Positions 55,527 through 64,000 of a stretch of 64,000 nucleotides of DNA are shown piece by piece; the first letter of the stretch is position 1, and each line of letters opens with the position of its first letter. The position numbers and the translations under genes were made by a program. The notes beneath the pieces are model-generated. The model worked only from the letters and a program-made list of their open reading frames with translations, did not search any database and was not told the origin of the DNA. Origin of the DNA: Vibrio hippocampi (GTDB taxonomy: Bacteria; Pseudomonadota; Gammaproteobacteria; Enterobacterales; Vibrionaceae); contig NZ_CAKLCM010000003.1 of the NCBI RefSeq assembly GCF_921292975.1, positions 806,001 through 870,000 on the forward strand, written 5' to 3'.

Positions 55527-56141
55527 ATGTTGGAATCTTTTTTAGAGTCAATTGATACCCATAGTCAGCTTAAAAATATCACTGTACGTTCGGTGTTTGG
55601 AGGGAAAGGAGTTCTCTCTGAAGGCGTTATGTTCGCATTAGTGAAAGACGATCAGCTTTATCTTCGCGCATCAAACGCAGCATTCAAGGCAGACTTTATT
55701 CAGTCAGGATGTGTTGCCTACGAATTTAATTGGCGCTCCCATTCTCGTAACTACCCTAGTTTGTCCAATTACTATTCGGTCCCTTCTGACATTAGTCACT
55801 CTATGCAGCAAATTACCACACTGGCAGAAGAGGTTTGGAGCACAAGCCACAAGATTAAATTGGAAAAAGACACCCCAACTCGTATCAAAGATCTACCCAA
55901 TATGCAGTACAAAACCGAGCGAATGCTGCGTAAAGCGGGGATCAACTCAATTGAAGAGTTGCGTGAGTTAGGTCCAGTGAACGCCTACCGTGCTATCTGC
56001 TTAAATCAAGATAAAAACCCGGGTGTTAACCTGCTGTATCATATTGCGGGCGCGATTGACGGCATCCATTGGTCAATCATTCCAGAAAACATTAGAACAT
56101 CACTAAAACGTGAGGTTGGCACTGAGTTCTTAGCGCAGTAA
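55527..56141 (+). CDS. tfoX: TfoX/Sxy-family competence regulator
   Basis: 204 residues. TfoX N-terminal domain (ITVRSVFGGKGVLSEGVMFALV) and C-terminal helix-hairpin-helix-type domain (IKDLPNMQYKTERMLRKAGI, SIEELRELGPVNAY). In Vibrios TfoX activates natural transformation genes in response to chitin. A GGAG Shine-Dalgarno precedes ATG 55527, and a rho-independent terminator follows. Could be TfoX or the paralogue TfoY; the missing GEMM riboswitch favours TfoX. Confidence 0.88.
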   Translation: MLESFLESIDTHSQLKNITVRSVFGGKGVLSEGVMFALVKDDQLYLRASNAAFKADFIQSGCVAYEFNWRSHSRNYPSLSNYYSVPSDISHSMQQITTLAEEVWSTSHKIKLEKDTPTRIKDLPNMQYKTERMLRKAGINSIEELRELGPVNAYRAICLNQDKNPGVNLLYHIAGAIDGIHWSIIPENIRTSLKREVGTEFLAQ

Positions 56142-56978
56142 TTGCGGTTCTCAGTCTCTGTTATTGTTAGGTAACAGACGTATATCAAGCACCTTCGGGT
56201 GCTTTTTTGGTGTCCATATTCAACGACCCATGCTTTGAGACAACCAGAAATGTTGATGCAGATTTGGCAGCCCGCGGTGTTTACGCAACAAGAATATACA
56301 CAAGAGGAATATACACAACAAACGTAAGTGATGATTTTTGAGGGTAAAGAAAATCCATCGGTTCCAGACGACAAAAGGCGCACTTTGCATGCGCCTTAAT
56401 CCCTCGTTACTCAATCGTGAGTTTGCGTATCTGTGCGCTCTTATGTAGGAGCGAGATGGTCATACGAGGATGTACATTATATTGAATTTAACATCCAAAT
56501 TGTAGGCGGGAATCTTGTCCTCCATGTTTGAGCTTTTTCCCACAATTTAACTATGGTTGATAATCTCAATAATGCAAGTTTTGCCCTAGGCTTTTCGATT
56601 AAACGATGTCCGCAACGTCATCCAACCACTCATCATTTACCATATGTGCAATTAAAGATTACTTATTTGCAGCACGAATTTTTATCGTAACACCATTAAA
56701 TCGCTAACACCTTGGTATTACTTGCTTAATCGCTACTCCACTTAAATGAACCGTTATTAGCAAAGCGTCATTTTTGGTCTAGCAAATGATTATTCATAAC
56801 TAAACATACAAAACTTAAGGTTTTTTTCTATAAAAAATATATACTGTGCGCCCTAATCTTTTCCGGTATTCATCGCTATCCTGTCGCACCAAAAACTCGC
56901 TTATTATCCCGCTTAAAGGCGATATAAAGGCAAGGTGACATAAAAAAGCAACCTAACTTAAAAAATAAAGAGTAAATA
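56142..56978. other. 837-bp gap between tfoX and the TDT transporter
   Basis: Contains the tfoX terminator (56187-56208) and a second hairpin AAGGCGCA/TGCGCCTT (56375-56397). Two short frames (41 codons from a GTG near 56207 and 22 codons near 56331) are possible but unsupported. The right half is AT-rich with no clear feature. Confidence 0.55.
56187..56208 (+). terminator. Rho-independent terminator of tfoX
   Basis: AAGCACC-TTCG-GGTGCTT followed by TTTT. Confidence 0.85.
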
Positions 56979-57953
56979 GTGACCATCCGCTTAGCCGATT
57001 TAAAACGCTTGATTCAGTTTCACAATGTTCCTACCTCCCAAGCATCACTGGCACTTGGCATGATAGGTCTAGGTCAAGCATGGGGACTTTATGTTCCTGA
57101 TGTCGGTGCATGGCTACACCCTATTCTGGCTTCGATTGGTGCTTGCTTACTGATTCCGGTATTACTCAAATATGCTTTAAATCGTCACATCTTTGCTGCC
57201 GATATTAAAAACCCGTTAACCGGGAGTTTGATGGCGCCTATGAGCATGGCGCTGCTGATTTTATGTGACTACTTGGCTCATGTGCTGCCGTTAATTGCCT
57301 ATCCACTTTGGTTTGGTGCCGTCACCTTACATATCTCAATGGCGATACTATTCTTTTTCCATCAATTGCGTGCTTTTAGAATAGAAAATATCGTTCCGAG
57401 TTGGTTTTTATATCCGGTTGGTTTAATCAGTAGTTCTCTGGCCGGTTCTCAGTTTGGTCACACCGTCTATTCAGAAACCATCGCCACGATCTGTATTACT
57501 ATCTATTTCTTTATGCTGCCGCTGGTGTTATATCGTTTGGTATTTGAAGGTATGTTGCGTAAACGCGCAAGACCCACCATCGCCATTATGGCCGCCCCAA
57601 TTAACTTGACTCTGTCTGCCTATTTAGTCAATTTCAACGAGCCAGACCCTATTCTTACTGGTGCATTAGCAGGTATTGCGATCACTATGACCTTGATGAT
57701 TTATCTATGTTATTTCCGCCTTCTAAGGCTCAAGTTTCAGCCCTCAATTGCAGCGATTACGTTCCCATCTGTGATCAGTTCCATCGCGATGCATAGATTG
57801 ACCAGTTTTTTCGAGAGCGCATACCCACATTGGCACTGGTTGCATAACTTTGGTTATTTTGAGTTGACGATTGCAACCTTAGCAGTGGCATGGGTGAGTT
57901 TAGGCTTTATTAAACTCTACTGGCCAGAAATCAAAGTTCCACTGATCAATTAG
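56979..57953 (+). CDS. TDT-family transporter (TehA/tellurite resistance-type)
   Basis: 324 residues with about ten membrane helices and the SLAC1/TehA-like pattern (VPTSQASLALGMIGLGQAWGL near the start, LAGSQFGHTVYSE further on). The TDT family includes tellurite-resistance and dicarboxylate transporters; the substrate here is unknown. Starts at GTG 56979 with AAAGAG upstream. Confidence 0.8.
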   Translation: MTIRLADLKRLIQFHNVPTSQASLALGMIGLGQAWGLYVPDVGAWLHPILASIGACLLIPVLLKYALNRHIFAADIKNPLTGSLMAPMSMALLILCDYLAHVLPLIAYPLWFGAVTLHISMAILFFFHQLRAFRIENIVPSWFLYPVGLISSSLAGSQFGHTVYSETIATICITIYFFMLPLVLYRLVFEGMLRKRARPTIAIMAAPINLTLSAYLVNFNEPDPILTGALAGIAITMTLMIYLCYFRLLRLKFQPSIAAITFPSVISSIAMHRLTSFFESAYPHWHWLHNFGYFELTIATLAVAWVSLGFIKLYWPEIKVPLIN

Positions 57954-57956
57954 CGC

Positions 57957-58397
57957 TTATTTCGTAAGGCACTTGGTATAAGCTTTGTTTTGACTCGACA
58001 TCCGAGCAAAACAGAGCCCGTAGCCGATGCCAAGGAAACGAGTTAAGAAGTAAAAACAGAGCCCCCACATCCAGATATTATCCCCTGAAACCAAAGGAAA
58101 CTCGGAAACCGCACTGGGGATAAACTCACTCTGACCGACCACAAATCTATGCCCAACCATTTCACGCACGGCATAGGGAATCAATAAGCTATAAACGCTA
58201 AGCGCAAGGTCTGAAACCGATGACATCAAGACACTCGAACCATAGGTAAACACAATCAGGTATTGTATTACTGCAAACAGGCTATAGCAGCTTAATGTCG
58301 TAAAGATATCGACCGAATTAGAAATCAGATACACGAACATCATCAGGTGGGCGATTGTTTGAGCGGTAATAATACCTTTACGATAAGGCTTTTTCAT
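57957..58397 (-). CDS. Hypothetical small membrane protein (DUF2975-like?)
   Basis: About 146 residues with four hydrophobic segments: ITAQTIAHLMMFVYLIS, CYSLFAVIQYLIVFTYGS, LALSVYSLLIPYAV and WMWGLCFYFLTRFLGIGYGL. ATG 58397 is chosen (the longer frame to 58445 adds an unlikely Cys-rich piece). Convergent with the TDT gene, three bases apart. The layout resembles DUF2975 proteins, but I cannot confirm. Confidence 0.6.
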   Translation of the reverse strand: MKKPYRKGIITAQTIAHLMMFVYLISNSVDIFTTLSCYSLFAVIQYLIVFTYGSSVLMSSVSDLALSVYSLLIPYAVREMVGHRFVVGQSEFIPSAVSEFPLVSGDNIWMWGLCFYFLTRFLGIGYGLCFARMSSQNKAYTKCLTK

Positions 58398-58800
58398 TGT
58401 AGGCGACCTTACATTTATACAGGACGACGTCCTGATTATAGCCAAAGTAGCCCACCCATTCGATTCCCTTTTTAGGCGAACTCGCCCCTATTTGAAGCAA
58501 CTCACACTTTACCGTCGTTTATTGATAGTAATTATGTCAATTTATAAAAAACCTGCATATTTCGCTCACATTTGCATGATTTATATACATTCTGATTAAT
58601 ACCGTTACTTCGGCATCTTAATGATATTTTGCATTATTTCTAATTTAATCAGCTGATTTTATTGAATATATTATATAAAAAAGAGAGCAGGAGAACGTCA
58701 ATCAATGCCTAGAGGCTTTGTAAATTCAAGTATAGATGGTTTCGTTTCTTGCCCCATCAAGTAATCTGGGCGTGTTTTCAACAACGACGAGTGACTTATT
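58398..58800. other. 403-bp AT-rich gap
   Basis: Holds the promoters of the two divergent genes. A 20-codon frame at 58705 with a distant AGGAG is too short to support. No recognised operator. Confidence 0.55.
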
Positions 58801-59220
58801 ATGAAATCATTAGTTCTTGCCACATTATCGACCCTTGCGATGACCTCTGGCCTGACTTTGTTTACGGCTTCAACGGCGGATGCCGCACCGAACCAAAAAC
58901 AGAAGAGCATCGTAGTCAAGTCCAAGACACCGAACAAAGTAAAACGCAACGTCGTGATTAAACCGACGTCAAAGCAGCATAGTGCAAAACCTAGATATCG
59001 AGCACCAGTTAAACGCGTTTATGTCGGTAAGCCTTATCGCGGTTCACTGTCATACTGGGCTCACCCGATCGCATCAGCTATCGCCTTTGCTATCTTGATT
59101 GATGCTACCACAGGCGATCTTCAAGACGACAAGGGCAATAACGTTGTCGTATTAGGAGATGGTGGTGAGGTAAAACACACTTACCAGCAAGATGGGACTG
59201 TGTATATCATTACAGAATAA
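58801..59220 (+). CDS. Small secreted basic protein
   Basis: 139 residues. Signal peptide (VLATLSTLAMTSGLTLFTAS, with ADA before the mature part), then a Lys/Arg-rich linker (KQKSIVVKSKTPNKVKRN, PVKRVYVGKPYRG), a hydrophobic AHPIASAIAFAILIDATTG and an acidic end with GDGGEVKHTYQQDGTVYIITE. I do not recognise it with certainty. Single gene followed by a hairpin. Confidence 0.65.
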   Translation: MKSLVLATLSTLAMTSGLTLFTASTADAAPNQKQKSIVVKSKTPNKVKRNVVIKPTSKQHSAKPRYRAPVKRVYVGKPYRGSLSYWAHPIASAIAFAILIDATTGDLQDDKGNNVVVLGDGGEVKHTYQQDGTVYIITE

Positions 59221-59247
59221 CGATCACTGAATCGATACTAGATAAAA

Positions 59248-59280
59248 CAATGGCGCGATGGGGAAACCCTCGCGCCATTG
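59248..59280 (+). terminator. Hairpin terminator
   Basis: CAATGGCGCG / CGCGCCATTG with a 13-base loop, then TTGTCTTTT; ends the gene at 58801. Confidence 0.75.
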
Positions 59281-59336
59281 TTGTCTTTTAGCGTATTTTT
59301 CTCTAGCTTATTTGTTTTCAAGCTTCTTATTTTTTA

Positions 59337-59411
59337 GCATACCGCTTTCTAACATACTGCTTTCTAAGATACCGCTTTCTAACTTGCTGCTTTGTAACTT
59401 ACTACTTTCTA
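59337..59411. repeat. Imperfect 15-bp tandem array
   Basis: Five units (GCATACCGCTTTCTA, ACATACTGCTTTCTA, AGATACCGCTTTCTA, ACTTGCTGCTTTGTA, ACTTACTACTTTCTA) between the secreted protein gene and thiE. Confidence 0.8.
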
Positions 59412-59438
59412 AACCGATCACGTAGCTTTGAAGCGCCG

Positions 59439-60056
59439 TTATACCATCAGTTTCAATAACGTTTGGGTTGCATGGCGCGGATCTTTAGCATGACAAATAG
59501 CCGACACCAACGCCAAACCATGAACCCCTGTTGCCCACAATTGAGGAATGTTGTCGCGGTTTATTCCACCGATTGCCACAATAGGAACGTCAACACAACT
59601 TAGCGCATGCCTTAGCCCTTCCACACCCCAATGAGTTTTGGTGTTTGTTTTGGTTGGCGTTGGAAATATGGCACTTAAACCAATGTAGTCGACTGAAAGA
59701 TTGGCGACTTGCGCCAATTGCGCCTCGCTCTCAATAGATAAACCGACAATCTTATCTTTGCCAAGCAGTTGTCGAGCATATTCAACCGGCATATCAGATT
59801 GACCAAGATGCACTCCATCGGCATCAACGGCGAGTGCCACATCCACACGGTCATTAATGATCAAAGGAACACCGGTTCCGGTCAGTGCTGCTTTGACCGC
59901 TTGTGCCCGCTGAATAAACGCTTGCACATCACCATGCTTTTCGCGCACTTGGACCATAGTCACGCCACCCAACACCGCCTGCTCAACAACATGGACCAGC
60001 GTATCGACATCCTGTTGATCATCGGTGACCAAGTAAAGCTTATACGGATTCAACAT
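59439..60056 (-). CDS. thiE: Thiamine-phosphate synthase
   Basis: 205 residues. Joins HMP-pyrophosphate and hydroxyethylthiazole phosphate into thiamine phosphate. Signature stretches MVQVREK, LIINDRVDVALAVDADGVHLGQSDMP (in two parts around residue 70), GLSAIFPTPTKT and VAIGGIN. Last gene of the thi operon; 27-base gap to thiM. Confidence 0.93.
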   Translation of the reverse strand: MLNPYKLYLVTDDQQDVDTLVHVVEQAVLGGVTMVQVREKHGDVQAFIQRAQAVKAALTGTGVPLIINDRVDVALAVDADGVHLGQSDMPVEYARQLLGKDKIVGLSIESEAQLAQVANLSVDYIGLSAIFPTPTKTNTKTHWGVEGLRHALSCVDVPIVAIGGINRDNIPQLWATGVHGLALVSAICHAKDPRHATQTLLKLMV

Positions 60057-60083
60057 GACCTATCTTTCCTTAAACCGTAACCG

Positions 60084-60875
60084 TTACACCTGCTGCAGTT
60101 TCAGTCGCTGCAACAAGTTCTCTTGATCAATTTGATACAGTTGATCAAGCAAGTTAACCTGCAAACTGCCAGGTCCCGTCGACTGCTCTGCCGCTATCTC
60201 ACCCACCACGCCGAGAACCGCTGCCGCCGCTAAACCTGTCTCTTCACCCACCGCAGCAAACGCTCCGGTAAGTGCGCTCAGCGTACAACCCATACCAGTA
60301 ACGAAAGGCATCATCTCATGACCATTTTTCAATGCGACTGTGTGCTCATTCGTCACTACATAGTCGGTCGCGCCAGAGATCACCACATTCGCTTGATATG
60401 TTTCCAGCAAGTAGCGAGCAGCGCCTAAGGCGGTGTCACTGCTGTCGAGCGAATCGACGCCTTTACTTTGAGCTTGTTCTCCTGCCAAAGCGATAATTTC
60501 AGACGCATTGCCTCGAATTATCAACCGTTGAGCCAGTTGTGCGATTTCACGGGCGGTGTCAGTACGCAATTGGCTTGCGCCGACGCCCACAGGATCGAGT
60601 ACCACGACCTTATTATTAAGATTGGCTTGTTCAACCGCGAATAACATTCTTGGTATCCATACACTGTCCAGCGTGCCTATGTTAATCACGAGACTGCCAC
60701 TAAACGACATCATCTCCGGCATCTCTTGACTCGAATGTGCCATGATCGGTGATGCGCCGATGGCCAACAACGCATTAGCCGTATTATTCATCACGACATA
60801 ATTGGTGATATTGACCACTAACGGCTTATGTTTTCGTACCTGTTGTAACGCGGTGATAATGGTTTGTTGTAACAC
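60084..60875 (-). CDS. thiM: Hydroxyethylthiazole kinase
   Basis: 263 residues. Salvages hydroxyethylthiazole by phosphorylation. Typical motifs [20 protein letters not shown] near the start and [15 protein letters not shown] with the conserved Cys near 198. Ten bases downstream of tenA. Confidence 0.92.
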   Translation of the reverse strand: MLQQTIITALQQVRKHKPLVVNITNYVVMNNTANALLAIGASPIMAHSSQEMPEMMSFSGSLVINIGTLDSVWIPRMLFAVEQANLNNKVVVLDPVGVGASQLRTDTAREIAQLAQRLIIRGNASEIIALAGEQAQSKGVDSLDSSDTALGAARYLLETYQANVVISGATDYVVTNEHTVALKNGHEMMPFVTGMGCTLSALTGAFAAVGEETGLAAAAVLGVVGEIAAEQSTGPGSLQVNLLDQLYQIDQENLLQRLKLQQV

Positions 60876-60885
60876 AATACGACTC

Positions 60886-61548
60886 CTATTTTGTGTTTAG
60901 ACCTTGCTGCCAAAACGCCACTTCCATTCGGGTCGCGGTTTTGAAAATATGCAAAACATGTTGACCACGTTCGCTATCAAGCTCAATACCCGCAAGCAGT
61001 TGATTAAAGTATTGCGCGCCAGCGGCGACGCCCGTTTGGAATTCGTCACCGCTATACAGTTCTATCCAGCTGCGATAAGGGTTGCCTTCCAATACTGTGT
61101 CTGGGTCTTGCGCTAACATTTTACCGATCACCGCATAGCCAATTGAGCACGGTGCCAAGGCGGCATAAAGATCGACTAAATCCCCTGCCATGCCCGCATC
61201 GAGAACATAACGGGTGTAGGCAACGGTGCCAAAATCTTCGGCTTCATTCTCCAAGTCCTGCTCCGTCAAACCCCATTGATTGCAATAGGTCACATGGTGG
61301 GCAATCTCAGAATCAAGCAGTGCGTATACACTTGGCAGGGCACGACGCATATCCTCTAACGAACGCGCTTTGTAGATGGCTAACGCATAAGCTCTGGCGT
61401 ATTGCTTAAGAAACAGAAAATCTTGTTTTAAGTAATGCAAAAAGCTCTCATGAGGCAGTGTTCCGCGTGCCAACTGCTGCACAAATGCATGCTCTGTGTA
61501 CTGTTGCCAATCCTGTTGGCAGGCTGCAATCAGATCTTGATACTTCAT
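60886..61548 (-). CDS. tenA: Aminopyrimidine aminohydrolase (TenA-type)
   Basis: 220 residues of the TenA fold. Active-site Cys is visible in [13 protein letters not shown], with YTRYVLDAG and [14 protein letters not shown] stretch (IELYSGDEF). Hydrolyses aminopyrimidine breakdown products of thiamine to recover HMP, in keeping with the HMP-type transporter genes next to it. Confidence 0.9.
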   Translation of the reverse strand: MKYQDLIAACQQDWQQYTEHAFVQQLARGTLPHESFLHYLKQDFLFLKQYARAYALAIYKARSLEDMRRALPSVYALLDSEIAHHVTYCNQWGLTEQDLENEAEDFGTVAYTRYVLDAGMAGDLVDLYAALAPCSIGYAVIGKMLAQDPDTVLEGNPYRSWIELYSGDEFQTGVAAGAQYFNQLLAGIELDSERGQHVLHIFKTATRMEVAFWQQGLNTK

Positions 61549-61559
61549 TGGCTTTTCCT

Positions 61560-62507
61560 TTAATTGAAGTCCGGCACATAGTCGCGTGCTTTGGGCAGCG
61601 ACTGGATAATGCCTTGTTTATGCATAAATTCTGCGTAGTTGTCGTAACGCTGCAGATCGACCGCCGCAGGACGCAAGGCAAAACGAGTTAAAGTATCCGC
61701 CCAAGCGCGCGCGTTTAGCTCATTATCTAGGGTATCGGGTGCGTAGCTTACAAACTGCTTCCAAGACTCATCAGGGTGGTTGACGATATAGGTAGTTGCT
61801 TGTTCTAAAGCGCGGTTAAACGCTCGAATCGCTGCTTTATCGTGTTGATTAGCATTGGCGACAAACACCAATTCATCATAGGTAGGGACACCGTGCTCTT
61901 CTGGGAAAAAGGCTTTGGCTTTAAAGCCCTCAAGCGCCAGTTGGTTGGTTTCGAAATTTCTTAATCCCCCCCAAATCGCGTCCACTTTGCCGGAAGCCAG
62001 AGAGGAAGAGAGCGCCCAACCAACGTTAATAATGTCTACGTCACCAAACGCAACGTTCTCTTGGTTTAACATGGTGCCAATCGTCGCTTCTTCGTTGCCC
62101 GCAATCGCAATACCGATCTTCTTGCCTTTTAAATCGGCTAAAGAATCGTGCTTTCCGTTATCCAGCACCATCAATGTATTCAGTGGTGTTGCGATTAATG
62201 TTGAGGCACGCACTAGTGGTAAACCAGCGGCTACATCCATGGTCAAACTGGGCTGATACGAAACCGCAAGGTCAACACGCCCCGCCGCGACCATTTTTGC
62301 CGGAGTGCTTGGGTCGGCAGGTTCTTGAATTTCGACCTTAAGTCCCTGTTCTGCAAAGTAACCTCGTTGCTTTGCGATCACGATAGGTCCGTGATTCGGG
62401 TTGACAAACCAATCGAGCATTAACGTCAGTTCAGTTTTCGCTTCGCTACTGGCTACCGACACACTAGAAAACAAGCCGACCAAAGTCGCGGCAATCCACT
62501 TTTTCAT
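61560..62507 (-). CDS. thiY: ThiY-like substrate-binding protein for thiamine precursor
   Basis: 315 residues, signal peptide (AATLVGLFSSVSVASS), then an NMT1/THI5-type binding fold: LMLDWFVNPNHGPIVIAKQR, EPADPSTPAKMVAAGRVDLA. Binds formyl-aminopyrimidine or HMP for the ThiXYZ transporter. ATG 62507 with AAGGA upstream is preferred over longer frames. Confidence 0.88.
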   Translation of the reverse strand: MKKWIAATLVGLFSSVSVASSEAKTELTLMLDWFVNPNHGPIVIAKQRGYFAEQGLKVEIQEPADPSTPAKMVAAGRVDLAVSYQPSLTMDVAAGLPLVRASTLIATPLNTLMVLDNGKHDSLADLKGKKIGIAIAGNEEATIGTMLNQENVAFGDVDIINVGWALSSSLASGKVDAIWGGLRNFETNQLALEGFKAKAFFPEEHGVPTYDELVFVANANQHDKAAIRAFNRALEQATTYIVNHPDESWKQFVSYAPDTLDNELNARAWADTLTRFALRPAAVDLQRYDNYAEFMHKQGIIQSLPKARDYVPDFN

Positions 62508-62606
62508 TCCGTTATTCCTTTTTTTAGTGATGCATATTCGATGATGCATGTTCCATGACGTACGACTATGTGACGTCGTCATAGTTAGACTGAGTTATTT
62601 ATCTAC

Positions 62607-62657
62607 TTCCAACTTTTATCTTCTTCTAACTTTTATCTTCTTCTAACTTATATTGAC
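62607..62657. repeat. Imperfect 17-bp tandem repeat
   Basis: Units TTCCAACTTTTATCTTC, TTCTAACTTTTATCTTC and a partial third, in the 160-bp gap between thiX and thiY. Confidence 0.7.
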
Positions 62658-62667
62658 TTCCAAACGA

Positions 62668-63468
62668 CTAGCGATTTTCCCAAGGGATCGCTTTTTTTAG
62701 AATTTTGTCTGTGCCGAAATAGAGCGAAATCGACAGCAAGGCTAAGATCAACAAGGCAGCAAACATCTCGTCGATAATCATTCGAGCGTTAGCTTGCAGC
62801 ATTAAATACCCAAGCCCAGCACTCGACCCCACCCATTCACCGACAACCGCACCAATCGGGGCAATCACCACCGCAACACGAATACCTGACGCTAATGTGG
62901 GTAAAGCGGCGGGTAATTGGATATAACGTAACAACTGCCAACGATTAGCATTCATGGTTTTGGCGAGATCTAAATAACCACTTGGCGTGTTACGCAATCC
63001 GTCATAGCAACAGGTTGTCACTGGGAAAAAGATAATAATGGCCGCCATCACGACTTTCGATGCCATACCATAGCCGAGCCACAACATCAGCACAGGTGCA
63101 ATCGCGAACACGGGCACGGCTTGACTTGCAATCAATATCGGTAACAACCAGCGTTTCAAAGGTTCAAACAGCAACATCTGTAGCGCAAAAATCAGCCCCA
63201 TGCTCAACCCCAGCAGCAAACCGAGCACAATTTCTTGAGCCGTTACCCAGGTGTGACGAAGCAGCACCTCATGGCGATCAACCAACTTATTCAGCACATC
63301 CATTGGCGCAGGCAGAATAAAGCTTGGCATATCAAACAACACCACAATCAACTGCCACGCCGAAAATATAATCACCACCGTCACTGCAACCCTAGCCGCG
63401 GGATGATTTACGGTCTCTTTTGTTGCTACTTGCTCAGTTGGGGCGCGTAATTGGCTCATATCACTCAT
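62668..63468 (-). CDS. thiX: ThiX-like ABC permease
   Basis: 266 residues with about six membrane segments and the permease loop IGAVVGEWVGSSAGLG, preceded by MNANRWQLLRYIQLPAALP (the EAA-type coupling motif). Partner of ThiZ and ThiY. Its ATG at 63468 overlaps the thiZ stop by eight bases. Confidence 0.88.
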   Translation of the reverse strand: MSDMSQLRAPTEQVATKETVNHPAARVAVTVVIIFSAWQLIVVLFDMPSFILPAPMDVLNKLVDRHEVLLRHTWVTAQEIVLGLLLGLSMGLIFALQMLLFEPLKRWLLPILIASQAVPVFAIAPVLMLWLGYGMASKVVMAAIIIFFPVTTCCYDGLRNTPSGYLDLAKTMNANRWQLLRYIQLPAALPTLASGIRVAVVIAPIGAVVGEWVGSSAGLGYLMLQANARMIIDEMFAALLILALLSISLYFGTDKILKKAIPWENR

Positions 63469-64000
63469 TCTCTAGCCCCAGTTGGTGTAGGATTTGTTGC
63501 TGTAACTGCGCACACTCTGCATCCAATTGTCGCGGCGGTGCACTGTTGGGAACCTCAAGTGCATAAGCATGAGAGGGAGAACCTTTTAACACATAAAGCG
63601 TATGCGCCAAACGAACGGCTTCTTGTGGGTCGTGAGTGATCAAAATAACGGTTTTATGTTGCAATAACTCCGCCGCCAATTGTTGCAATTTATAGCGCGT
63701 CACCGCATCCAGAGCAGAAAACGGTTCATCCATTAACACCACAGGTTTATCCTGCATCAGCGTTCTTGCCAATGCGACCCTTTGGCGCATGCCGCCCGAC
63801 AATTGATCGGGCATGGCCAACGCGTAATCGGCAAGCCCTACCTGCGACAATAGCGCCAGCGCCTGTGCTCGAAAGTAGCCGGACTTAGCCGCTTTTGGCA
63901 GAAATCGTTCACTTAAACAGACGTTGTCCACCACATTCAGCCAAGGCAGCAACAGATCCTGCTGAGCCATATAAGCCACGCGATTGAGCAAAGGCTTACC
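63461..64000 (-). CDS. thiZ: ThiZ-like ABC ATPase (partial, N-terminus off the right edge)
   Basis: About 180 visible residues. The Q-loop (YMAQQDLLLPW), ABC signature LSGGMRQRVALARTL, Walker B VVLMDEPFSALDA and H-loop LITHDPQEA are seen; Walker A is beyond position 64000. Energises ThiXYZ uptake. The frame is open to the edge. Confidence 0.9.
   Translation of the reverse strand, partial: GKPLLNRVAYMAQQDLLLPWLNVVDNVCLSERFLPKAAKSGYFRAQALALLSQVGLADYALAMPDQLSGGMRQRVALARTLMQDKPVVLMDEPFSALDAVTRYKLQQLAAELLQHKTVILITHDPQEAVRLAHTLYVLKGSPSHAYALEVPNSAPPRQLDAECAQLQQQILHQLGLENE

Noticed and set aside
56207..56340. 41-codon frame from a GTG downstream of tfoX
   Set aside because: It begins in the tfoX terminator T-run and its repeated RIYTRGIYT part reflects a local DNA repeat.
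58705..58764. 19-residue open frame before the secreted basic protein
   Set aside because: The AGGAG is 11 bases from the ATG, the frame is very short and nothing supports coding.
63461..64000. TPP riboswitch
   Set aside because: Expected in the leader of the thi operon, but the operon start lies beyond the right edge.

Overview
The window looks like a chromosomal segment of a Vibrionaceae gammaproteobacterium, most likely a Vibrio. The basis is gene content recognised from the encoded proteins: a complete Tad/Flp type IVb pilus locus in the usual order, a TfoX-type competence regulator, a MoxR/Bat operon, GlgC, a YqhD-like alcohol dehydrogenase, GltS, and a thiXYZ-tenA-thiM-thiE thiamine salvage operon. 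No rRNA, tRNA, CRISPR array, transposase, integrase or phage gene was found.

Layout. 1-6.6 kb: a leftward MoxR-DUF58-DUF4381-BatA-BatB/C-BatD operon, cut at the left edge. 6.7-10.3 kb: a secreted octahaem cytochrome with HEAT/TPR repeats and a CobW/COG0523 metal-GTPase. 10.4-12.7 kb: one AT-rich 759-residue membrane protein that I cannot place in a family. 12.9-15.0 kb: GNAT, LysE-type exporter and AraC regulator. 15.2-18.9 kb: a sugar-acid module (mannonate dehydratase-like enolase and Gfo/Idh/MocA oxidoreductase) divergent from a LacI regulator, with a perfect palindromic operator between them. 19-24.7 kb: two small proteins, Idi, a hairpin-rich gap, GlgC, an alcohol dehydrogenase and a YegD-type Hsp70. 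24.8-32.9 kb: an orphan sugar-binding protein, GltS, an ASCH protein, a K+ channel-like protein, an orphan betaine-binding protein, a QorB-like reductase and a MarR/DUF3861 pair with two matching inverted repeats.

33.0-46.3 kb is the leftward tad locus: flp-tadV-rcpC-rcpA-rcpB-tadZ-tadA-tadB-tadC-tadD-tadE-tadF-tadG, then an OmpA-like protein and a secreted protein with a possible PEGA-like domain. Nearly every junction overlaps by a few bases or is only a few bases apart, so it reads as one transcription unit closed by a hairpin terminator. A LysR regulator and an MFS exporter follow on the other strand.

49.2-59.2 kb is ordinary housekeeping and hypothetical content: LdhA-like dehydrogenase, a YgbA/NYN pair, DUF4174, Nudix, DUF333 lipoprotein, aldo/keto reductase, TfoX, a TDT/TehA-family transporter and small membrane or secreted proteins. 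59.4-64 kb is the thiamine operon, leftward, running off the right edge, so its leader (where a TPP riboswitch would be expected) is not visible.

Two features are not explained by the genes. Many intergenic regions carry short tandem arrays with different units (7, 7, 8, 15, 16, 17 and 18 bp). A palindromic element of about 40-50 bp occurs twice (near 21.97 and 53.4 kb). Several small ORFs (36-57 codons) in the gaps look like genes.
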